Assembly (NCBI GenBank): GCA_905479845.1
Contig: CAJQOB010000292.1
Coordinates: 1 to 12,505 of the forward strand
DNA length: 12,505 nt
Source: an uncultured Flavobacteriales bacterium
GTDB taxonomy: Bacteria > Bacteroidota > Bacteroidia > Flavobacteriales_D > Crocinitomicaceae
Direction: 5' to 3'
Position numbers and translations under genes: made by a program
Shown here: in pieces, positions 7,236 through 12,505 of the stretch
Numbering within the stretch: position 1 is the first letter of the stretch
Layout: each line of letters begins with the position of its first letter
The notes under the pieces: generated by a model
What the model saw: only the letters and a program-made list of their open reading frames with translations
What the model was told of the DNA's origin: nothing
Databases searched by the model: none

Positions 7236-7946
7236 CTAGGCAATATTTGTGAAAACTTGTTGAATATCATCATCATCTTCGATTTTATCCAGCATTTTTT
7301 CAATGTCTTCCAATTGTTCATCTGTGAAATCTGTTGTAGACATTGGGATACGCTGCAGGTTTGATTTAAGTACATCGATATTCATCCCTTCAAGTCCCGT
7401 TGACAGGGTTCCAAAGGCTGTGTAATCACCATAAACAAAGACACGGTCTTCTTGTGACTCAATTGATTCTAACCCCGCATCAATTAATTCAAATTCCATC
7501 TCTTCCAAATCCATTTCTTCCGTCTTCTCGAATTCGAACACACATTTCCTATTGAACATAAATTCGAAAGAACCATTTGGAACAACTGATCCTCCTGCCT
7601 TATTGAAGTATGACTTCACATTGGCAACAGTACGCGTTGGGTTATCTGTAGCACATTCAACATATACCAAAACACCGTGTGGTCCTTTTCCTTCGTACAA
7701 GATTTCAGAAATATCATCAGCATCCTTGGCGAGTGCACGCTTAATTGCAGATTCGATATTGTCTTTGGGCATATTCTCAGCCTTCGCATTCTTAATCGCT
7801 GTTCGCAACGTTGCGTTGGTATCAGGATCAATTCCACCTTCCTTTGCTGCAAGTGTAATCGCCTTTCCCAATTTAGGGAACAACTTTGACATCTTATCCC
7901 AACGTTTTTCTTTTGCTGCTCTTCGGTATTCAAATGCTCTACCCAT
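7236..7946 (-). CDS. yebC: YebC/PmpR/TACO1-family protein
   Basis: This 236-residue protein matches the YebC family over its whole length. It starts with the near-invariant MGRAFEYRRAAKEKRWDKMSKLF-type helix (a run of basic residues). It has the conserved block with AKAENMPKDNIESAIKRA near residues 53-70, then YEGKGPHGV and the N-P-T-R-T-V stretch, and an acidic C terminus. The family was long annotated as DNA-binding regulators. The mitochondrial homologue TACO1 activates translation, and recent bacterial work points to a ribosome role in relieving stalls at difficult (proline-rich) sequences. It is the first gene of the minus-strand block, and a well-formed promoter lies just upstream. The 90-nt gap before the chosen porW start leaves open whether the two genes share a transcript. 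Confidence 0.93.
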   Translation of the reverse strand: MGRAFEYRRAAKEKRWDKMSKLFPKLGKAITLAAKEGGIDPDTNATLRTAIKNAKAENMPKDNIESAIKRALAKDADDISEILYEGKGPHGVLVYVECATDNPTRTVANVKSYFNKAGGSVVPNGSFEFMFNRKCVFEFEKTEEMDLEEMEFELIDAGLESIESQEDRVFVYGDYTAFGTLSTGLEGMNIDVLKSNLQRIPMSTTDFTDEQLEDIEKMLDKIEDDDDIQQVFTNIA

Positions 7947-7968
7947 AGTTTCAAATTAATTTGGATAA

Positions 7969-7999
7969 CAAAAATAACTGTTTTCTCAATAAGCACAAA
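7969..7999 (-). promoter_or_regulatory. Bacteroidota-type promoter for yebC
   Basis: On the minus strand TTTG at 7999-7996 is followed after exactly 19 nt by TATTTTTG at 7976-7969. Both elements match the Bacteroidota consensus (TTTG, about 19-21 nt, TAnnTTTG) in full. Transcription would start near 7962-7965 and give a leader of about 17-20 nt. This is the best promoter match in the window. Confidence 0.7.
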
Positions 8000-8099
8000 C
8001 CTTTAGCGAATTCGATCCAAACACTACAAAATCAGGCATATCTTGAATTCCTACGATAATTTTAACAAAGTTTGAGTTAAAAAGAATTTAATTTAACGC

Positions 8100-8129
8100 T
8101 TTCAAAGCCCAAAGGATTCTCTATTTTTG
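8100..8129 (+). promoter_or_regulatory. Promoter touching the start codon of the saccharopine dehydrogenase gene
   Basis: TATTTTTG at 8122-8129 matches TAnnTTTG exactly, and TTTC at 8100-8103 matches three of four bases of TTTG with an 18-nt spacer. The ATG begins at 8135, only five bases after the -7 element, where transcription itself should begin. The message would then be leaderless or nearly so. The motif is seen; the transcription start is inferred. Confidence 0.55.
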
Positions 8130-8134
8130 ACCAT

Positions 8135-9505
8135 ATGCAACAACTCTCCCCAAAATCAATACTCGTATTAGGAGCTGGACTCTCATCTTCTTCGCTTATC
8201 AGATATATGCTTGAAAGGTCTTCAGAGTTCAACTGGAAGATCAAAGTTGTCGATAGAGATCTGGATCTTGTGAAGCAGAAAATCGCAGGTCACGAAAACG
8301 GTGAGGCTGCTGTATTCAACGCTATTGATTCTGAGCAACGCAAGCCAGAAATTGAAAAAAGTGACTTAGTGATTTCAATGTTGCCAGCTCGTTTTCATTA
8401 TGAAGTAGCTTTGGACTGTATTGAGTTAAAAACAGACTTAATTACGCCATCTTACATTTCAGAGGAGATGCGATCGCTTGATCAAAAAGCAAAAGATGCA
8501 GGAATTGTCATCATGAATGAAATTGGCGTTGATCCTGGTTTGGATCACATGAGCGCAATGAAAATTATTCATTCCGTTCAATCTCGCGGTGGAAAAGTGA
8601 CAAGTTTTAAGTCGTTTTGTGGAGGATTGATTGCTCCCGAAAGTGACGACAATCCTTGGAATTACAAATTCACTTGGAACCCTAGAAATGTTGTTCTCGC
8701 GGGACAAGGTGGTGCGGCATCGTTCATTCAGAACGGAGAGTACAAGTATATTCCTTACGATCGTCTATTTGGACGACTCCATAACATGTCCATTGATGGT
8801 TTTGGGAGCTTTGTTGGTTATGCCAATCGAGATTCTCTTTCTTATCGATCGACTTATGGACTGGATAACATTCCAACAATTTTCAGAGGAACACTTCGTC
8901 GACCAGGATATTGCGAAGCATGGAATGTATTCATTGAGTTAGGAATGACAGATGACACCTATAAAATGAATGTACAAAAGAACATTACTCCACGTTCGTT
9001 CTTGAATTCATTTTTACCATACCACGCAACTAAGACGGTTGAAGAAAAACTAAAAGAATTTTTAAGAGAAGACCGTATTCATTTATATCACCGCTTCGAG
9101 TGGCTAGGTGTTTTTAACGATGAACCTTTAATCGAAATTGAACACCCAACTCCAGCTCAAGCACTGCAGCAAATCTTGGAACACAAACTCTCATTGAATG
9201 ATGGAGACAAAGACATGTTGGTGATGATTCATGAGTTTGAGTACGAATTGAATGGTAAAAACTTCGGAATTACTTCACATATGGTGAACATTGGGGAAGA
9301 TCAGGTTTATACGTCAATGTCGAACACTGTTGGACTTCCAGCTGCCATTTGCGCTAAAATGATTTTGAACGGTGAACTCAAGACAAAAGGAGTTACACTT
9401 CCTGTTCAACCTGAGGTTTATACTCCGATTTTAAAGGAATTAGAATCATTCGACATCCAATTTGTTGAAAAGGAAATAGCGCTTGAGGTTTATTCAAGCT
9501 GTTAG
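8135..9505 (+). CDS. Saccharopine dehydrogenase, LYS9-like (L-glutamate-forming type)
   Basis: This 456-residue enzyme resembles the LYS9/saccharopine reductase family. That family interconverts saccharopine with aminoadipate semialdehyde plus glutamate using NAD(P), in lysine breakdown or synthesis by the aminoadipate route. The Rossmann nucleotide-binding loop is at residues 13-20 (GAGLSSSS), after the strand SILVLG. The catalytic/substrate region includes NEIGVDPGLDHM at about 128-139 and a family-typical block at about 161-185 (FCGGLIAPESDDNPWNYKF) that resembles eukaryotic Lys9. The start at 8135 puts the Rossmann strand at the usual distance from the N terminus. No other lysine-pathway gene is visible nearby, so the direction of the reaction here cannot be told. 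In Bacteroidota, which usually make lysine from diaminopimelate, catabolism is the more likely use. Confidence 0.88.
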   Translation: MQQLSPKSILVLGAGLSSSSLIRYMLERSSEFNWKIKVVDRDLDLVKQKIAGHENGEAAVFNAIDSEQRKPEIEKSDLVISMLPARFHYEVALDCIELKTDLITPSYISEEMRSLDQKAKDAGIVIMNEIGVDPGLDHMSAMKIIHSVQSRGGKVTSFKSFCGGLIAPESDDNPWNYKFTWNPRNVVLAGQGGAASFIQNGEYKYIPYDRLFGRLHNMSIDGFGSFVGYANRDSLSYRSTYGLDNIPTIFRGTLRRPGYCEAWNVFIELGMTDDTYKMNVQKNITPRSFLNSFLPYHATKTVEEKLKEFLREDRIHLYHRFEWLGVFNDEPLIEIEHPTPAQALQQILEHKLSLNDGDKDMLVMIHEFEYELNGKNFGITSHMVNIGEDQVYTSMSNTVGLPAAICAKMILNGELKTKGVTLPVQPEVYTPILKELESFDIQFVEKEIALEVYSSC

Positions 9506-9515
9506 GTCTTAATGT

Positions 9516-9535
9516 AGCAACCAGAATTGCTCTTT
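9516..9535 (+). terminator. Weak terminator-like hairpin after the saccharopine dehydrogenase gene
   Basis: AGCAA (9516-9520) and TTGCT (9527-9531) can pair around a 6-nt loop, followed by CTTTTC. A second small inverted repeat, GCTTGA/TCAAGC (9481-9486 and 9494-9499), lies just before the stop codon. Both stems are short and the T tract is poor, so this is only a weak candidate for transcript ending before metG. Confidence 0.25.
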
Positions 9536-9540
9536 TCAAT

Positions 9541-9548
9541 TATCTTTG
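9541..9548 (+). promoter_or_regulatory. Candidate -7 element for metG
   Basis: TATCTTTG matches TAnnTTTG exactly and lies 68 nt before the metG ATG. No good TTTG is present at the expected -33 distance, so the call rests on the -7 element alone. Transcription would begin near 9553-9556 and give a leader of about 60 nt with a hairpin at its very start. Confidence 0.4.
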
Positions 9549-9555
9549 CAAACTA

Positions 9556-9587
9556 TTGGAGCCTCGAATCATTATTGTGGCTTCCAA
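9556..9587 (+). promoter_or_regulatory. Leader hairpin upstream of metG
   Basis: TTGGAGCC (9556-9563) pairs with GGCTTCCAA (9579-9587) over eight base pairs with one bulged T, closing a 15-nt loop. It falls at the predicted 5' end of the metG mRNA. It does not resemble a T-box, which is larger and typical of Firmicutes, nor a SAM riboswitch that I can recognise. It could protect the 5' end or affect translation. Function is unknown. Confidence 0.4.
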
Positions 9588-9616
9588 AACATCAATTATT
9601 AAAGTGATTCTCAGTT

Positions 9617-11677
9617 ATGAGCAAAGACAAATTTACGGTCACGGCCGCCCTACCCTACGCTAACGGACCCCTTCATTTAGGACATGTAGCAGGAGTTTAC
9701 CTTCCATCAGATATTTTCGTGCGTTTTCTTCGAATGAATGATCATGACGTGGCCTTTATTTGTGGAAGTGATGAACATGGAGCAGCAATCACGTTAAGAG
9801 CAAAAAAAGAAGGAACAACGCCAAAGGAAATCGTTGACAAATACAATGGGATCATTGGTAAAGCATTCAACGACTTCAATATCTCATTCGATATATTTCA
9901 CCGTACTTCGGCAGAAATCCATCACGAAACGGCACAAGATTTCTTCAAGGTTCTAAATGATAAAGATCATTTCACAAAGGAAACGAGTGAACAGTATTAT
10001 GACGAGGAGTACAATCAGTTTTTAGCGGATCGCTATATCTCTGGTGAATGCCCGAAATGTCAGAACCCAAGTGCTTACGGAGATCAATGTGAAAACTGTG
10101 GATCTGCGTTGAGCCCAACGGAATTAATCAAGCCAACTTCAACTTTAAGTGGAAAAACTCCTGTGATGAAAGAAACATCACATTGGTATTTGCCAATGGA
10201 GCGCCATGAAGAATGGTTGAAAGACTGGATCAAGGAAGGCAAACTAGACGGTGTTCAACAACACGACCCGGCAAAGTGGAGAAACCAAGTTGTTGGACAA
10301 TGCATGTCTTGGATTGATGGTGGACTACGTCCTCGTGCCATGACGCGTGACCTAGATTGGGGAGTAAAAGTTCCTGTTGACGGTGGTGACGGAAAGGTGC
10401 TGTACGTTTGGCTCGATGCTCCAATTGGATATATTTCAGCAACAAAGCAATGGGCTGCTGATAAAGGTAAGGACTGGAAAGATTACTGGACAGGTGATCG
10501 TAAACTGGTTCACTTCATTGGAAAGGACAACATTGTATTCCACGCGATCATCTTCCCTATTTTATTGAAAGCACATGAAGGTTTAATCCTTCCTGATAAT
10601 GTTCCGGCATACGAATTTTTGAATCTCGAAGGAGATAAATTCTCTACTTCCCGTAATTGGGCGGTTTGGTTGCATGAGTACATCGAAGCGTACCCTGAGA
10701 AAATTGATGAGTTGAAATATGTGTTGACATCAATTGCTCCTGAAACGAAGGACAGTGAGTTTACGTGGAAAGAATATCAAACTCGAATCAACAGCGAATT
10801 GGCTGATAACCTCGGAAACTTTGTGAATCGTGTGACTGTTCTTACGCAGAAATACTACGATGGTGCAGTACCGGAACGTGGAGAATTAACTGATTTGGAT
10901 AAATCAGTTGTGACACAAATGGCTGAATTCTCAACGAAGATTTCTGATTTAGTGTATCAATATAAGTTGAGAGATGCGCAAGCAGAAGCAATGAACTTAG
11001 CTCGTCTCGGAAACAAATATTTGGCAGAAACCGAGCCTTGGAAAATGATCAAGGATCCAGCGAACGAAAAGCGCGTACGTACGATCATGAATATAGCAAT
11101 GCAAATTACTGCAAAACTCAGCATTGTTCTTCAACCATTCTTGCCTTCAACAGCAAAGAAAATTAGTTCAGCCCTGAATTTTGTGAGCAAAAGTTGGGAT
11201 GACGCGAGCGAATTTGAATTGATCCCTGCTGGACATTCAACAAGCAAAACGCCTATTCTCTTCCCAAAGATTGAAGATTCATTGGTGGAAGCTGAAGTTG
11301 AAAAGCTCAACGCAAGCAGAGTCGTTGAAACAGTTTTCGAACCTCAGAAAAAAGATGCTTCATTTGATGAGTTCACCAAAATGGATATCCGACTTGGGAA
11401 GATTTTGGATGCCGAGAAAATCAAGAAGGCTGACAAACTGTTGAAATTAACCGTTGATACCGGACTTGATAAAAGAACTATCGTTTCTGGAATTGCAAAA
11501 CACTACTCTCCAGAAGAAGTTGTTGGTAAAACAGTTACGGTACTGATGAACCTTCCTCCCCGAAAAATCCGCGGAGTGGAATCAAACGGGATGATTTTGA
11601 TGGCAGAAAATGCTGAAGGTGAGTTAAGTTTTATTTCTCCTGAGAAAGACTTCGAAGCAGGTTCAGGAATAAGTTAA
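9617..11677 (+). CDS. metG: Methionyl-tRNA synthetase with C-terminal tRNA-binding domain
   Basis: This 686-residue class I synthetase charges tRNA-Met for initiation and elongation. The HIGH-type signature is HLGH at residues 20-23 in ALPYANGPLHLGHVAG. The knuckle domain has four cysteines at 145, 148, 158 and 161 (CPKC and CENC), as in zinc-binding MetRS of the E. coli type. The KMSKS loop is KFSTS at 341-345, a known variant in this family. The helical anticodon-binding domain follows. About residues 580-686 form a fused EMAP/Trbp111-like OB-fold (FTKMDIRLGKIL, then LPPRKIRGVESNGMIL), which binds tRNA and supports dimerisation. All parts are in frame and the length is normal. The nearest upstream gene is 111 nt away, and a -7 element lies in that gap. 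Confidence 0.97.
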   Translation: MSKDKFTVTAALPYANGPLHLGHVAGVYLPSDIFVRFLRMNDHDVAFICGSDEHGAAITLRAKKEGTTPKEIVDKYNGIIGKAFNDFNISFDIFHRTSAEIHHETAQDFFKVLNDKDHFTKETSEQYYDEEYNQFLADRYISGECPKCQNPSAYGDQCENCGSALSPTELIKPTSTLSGKTPVMKETSHWYLPMERHEEWLKDWIKEGKLDGVQQHDPAKWRNQVVGQCMSWIDGGLRPRAMTRDLDWGVKVPVDGGDGKVLYVWLDAPIGYISATKQWAADKGKDWKDYWTGDRKLVHFIGKDNIVFHAIIFPILLKAHEGLILPDNVPAYEFLNLEGDKFSTSRNWAVWLHEYIEAYPEKIDELKYVLTSIAPETKDSEFTWKEYQTRINSELADNLGNFVNRVTVLTQKYYDGAVPERGELTDLDKSVVTQMAEFSTKISDLVYQYKLRDAQAEAMNLARLGNKYLAETEPWKMIKDPANEKRVRTIMNIAMQITAKLSIVLQPFLPSTAKKISSALNFVSKSWDDASEFELIPAGHSTSKTPILFPKIEDSLVEAEVEKLNASRVVETVFEPQKKDASFDEFTKMDIRLGKILDAEKIKKADKLLKLTVDTGLDKRTIVSGIAKHYSPEEVVGKTVTVLMNLPPRKIRGVESNGMILMAENAEGELSFISPEKDFEAGSGIS

Positions 11678-11716
11678 TTTCGACACTTTTCTCGTTCAGT
11701 TTTTAACAAAAATCAC

Positions 11717-11740
11717 TAGTTTCGTGAATACAAAATTCAC
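11717..11740 (+). promoter_or_regulatory. Weak promoter and small inverted repeat before the secreted protein gene
   Basis: TAGTTTCG at 11717-11724 matches TAnnTTTG except for one base. It runs into an exact 6-bp inverted repeat, GTGAAT (11724-11729) and ATTCAC (11735-11740), with a 5-nt spacer, just six bases before the ATG at 11746. The repeat may be an operator or a small leader hairpin. No clear -33 element is seen. Confidence 0.3.
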
Positions 11741-11745
11741 TAACT

Positions 11746-12177
11746 ATGGTTACACCTATCAAAAAGCCACTACTCGCGTTAACAACTGCGATAGTGATGG
11801 GAAGTGCAATTCAGTCAGCGTACGCCGTTGACACTTGTCCTCCTCAAGAAATTACACAAAACGATCAAATTGGAAAAGATTGGACATTCGTCCAGCAAGT
11901 AAATGGTATTTCCATTTCTTATTCAATGATTGTTGTTGATCAAGAGCGATTTCTATCCGTGAAATTCGAAAACACGAATTCGGAAGCAATTGATTTTGTT
12001 TGGTCAATGACAAAAAACAATGCCTCGATCCGTATCACGGCTGATGAAATGATTGAATCAAGAGTTCAACTCAATTCATTCGCATCTGAAATCGTCGATG
12101 GCACGTACCTCATTGAGCTGACAGATGAAGATCAATTCTCAGATTTTATCGTTTCTATTCAACCTACTAAACACTAA
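11746..12177 (+). CDS. Small exported protein of unknown function
   Basis: I do not recognise this 143-residue protein. It has a clear Sec signal peptide: a basic start (IKK), a hydrophobic core (about residues 9-22) and a likely cut after SAYA (residue 27). The mature part is about 115 residues, acidic, with one cysteine close to the new N terminus (VDTCPP). Alternating hydrophobic strands (ISISYSMIVV, FLSVKFENTN, TYLIELTDED, DFIVSIQP) suggest a small all-beta domain. It has no lipobox and no recognisable type IX C-terminal sorting domain. The next gene, also exported, starts four bases after its stop, so the pair is probably cotranscribed and may act together outside the cytoplasm. A promoter-like element lies between metG and this gene. 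Confidence 0.8.
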   Translation: MVTPIKKPLLALTTAIVMGSAIQSAYAVDTCPPQEITQNDQIGKDWTFVQQVNGISISYSMIVVDQERFLSVKFENTNSEAIDFVWSMTKNNASIRITADEMIESRVQLNSFASEIVDGTYLIELTDEDQFSDFIVSIQPTKH

Positions 12178-12181
12178 ACTG

Positions 12182-12496
12182 ATGAAAAAGAATTTATTCA
12201 AATTAACACTTGGACTATCACTCTTTGCGTTGGCTCAAAATGCTAATGCACAATGTCCAGAAATTACATGTGTTCCAGATATTACGGCGGACACAGATTC
12301 AGCAATGTGTGACGCTATTGTTACTTACGCAATGCCAACTGCTGTTGACACATGCGTTCCAGCGACTTCTCAAACATTTAGCTACACTGGAGCTCAACAA
12401 ACATTTGTTGTCCCAGCTGGTGTAACTAGTCGTTCCTTAAGAACTATTCAACCCATTGATTTCTATCATAATTTTGTTGAAAACCTAGTTGTTTGA
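12182..12496 (+). CDS. Secreted HYR-domain protein, probably truncated or disrupted
   Basis: The start at 12182 gives a good signal peptide (MKKNLFKLTLGLSLFALAQNANA, cut before QCPE). An in-frame ATG at 12125 lies inside the preceding gene and was rejected. The mature region has a HYR (hyalin repeat) pattern: CPEITCVPDITADTD, a further cysteine (SAMCDA), VTYAMPTAVDTC. Then comes FSYTGAQQTFVVPAGVTS, a motif that in large Bacteroidota cell-surface proteins is normally followed by a beta-strand such as [VIL]-T-[VI]-x-A-[WY]-G-A-Q-G. Here residue 84 onward instead reads RSLRTIQPIDFYHNF and stops at residue 104. Neither other frame restores the pattern. Such proteins are usually several hundred residues long, so this is most likely the 5' fragment of a large adhesin-like protein cut off near 12430. 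Confidence 0.65.
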   Translation: MKKNLFKLTLGLSLFALAQNANAQCPEITCVPDITADTDSAMCDAIVTYAMPTAVDTCVPATSQTFSYTGAQQTFVVPAGVTSRSLRTIQPIDFYHNFVENLVV

Positions 12497-12505
12497 GTTT
12501 ACCAA
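12431..12505. other. Possible foreign sequence after a break in the HYR gene
   Basis: From about 12431 to the window edge the sequence no longer fits the HYR protein in any plus-strand frame. On the minus strand 19 codons (12447-12505, read leftward) stay open and end in a TAG at 12444-12446. Their translation, GKLKQLGFQQNYDRNQWVE, looks like ordinary protein and could be the C terminus of a gene entering from the right, for example on a mobile element. The stretch is too short to identify, and an open frame of this length is expected by chance. Chimeric assembly is equally possible. Confidence 0.3.

Noticed and set aside
7616..7996. Minus-strand frame of 126 codons overlapping the yebC start
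   Set aside because: It is an out-of-frame shadow of yebC with no domain-like sequence, and its start lies upstream of the predicted yebC transcription start.
9541..9616. T-box or SAM riboswitch before metG
   Set aside because: The leader is too short and lacks the conserved T-box sequence and any SAM-aptamer core that I can recognise.
12125..12181. In-frame upstream start for the HYR protein
   Set aside because: It lies inside the preceding gene and would put 19 residues before an otherwise complete signal peptide; the ATG at 12182 fits better.
1..12505. CRISPR array, tRNA or rRNA genes, integrase or other complete mobile element
   Set aside because: I found no spaced direct repeats, no cloverleaf candidates, no rRNA-like sequence, and no integrase or transposase of recognisable length.

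Overview
The window looks like a chromosomal segment of a Bacteroidota bacterium of the Flavobacteriales type, perhaps close to the Crocinitomicaceae/Fluviicola group (that placement is inference). The reasons are: moderate-to-low GC; start sites that mostly lack strong Shine-Dalgarno sequences; upstream elements matching the Bacteroidota promoter consensus (TTTG, about 19 nt, TAnnTTTG); an F-type ATPase operon whose subunit a has a long N-terminal exported extension; a PorW/SprE-type lipoprotein of the type IX secretion system; and a secreted HYR-domain protein. Coding density is high and no gene-free stretch exceeds 300 bases. The largest gap is 3245-3454.

Bases 1-7946 are all transcribed from the minus strand. 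In transcription order they carry yebC (translation/regulatory factor), porW/sprE (type IX secretion and gliding lipoprotein), a bactofilin, atpZ, a four-helix membrane protein in the atpI position, then atpB (a), atpE (c), atpF (b), atpH (delta) and the 5' part of atpA (alpha), which runs off the left edge. The porW-bactofilin-atpZ-atpI-like genes are almost contiguous (gaps of 3 and 13 nt, then an overlap). A separate promoter candidate precedes atpB. A perfect stem-loop sits between atpE and atpF and may adjust the output of the c subunit relative to the genes after it.

Bases 8135-12505 are transcribed from the plus strand. They carry a LYS9-like saccharopine dehydrogenase with a promoter so close to its ATG that the mRNA may be leaderless, then metG with a fused C-terminal tRNA-binding domain and a leader hairpin, then two small exported proteins four bases apart. 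The second of these begins as a HYR-domain protein but departs from its family pattern at about 12430. From there to the window edge the sequence looks foreign, suggesting an insertion, rearrangement or assembly junction.

Most of the window is housekeeping. The features worth a second look are the atpE/atpF hairpin, the cluster joining type IX secretion, bactofilin and ATP synthase genes, the broken HYR gene at the right edge, the metG leader hairpin, and the small unrecognised secreted protein at 11746-12177. I saw no tRNA, rRNA, CRISPR array or complete mobile element.
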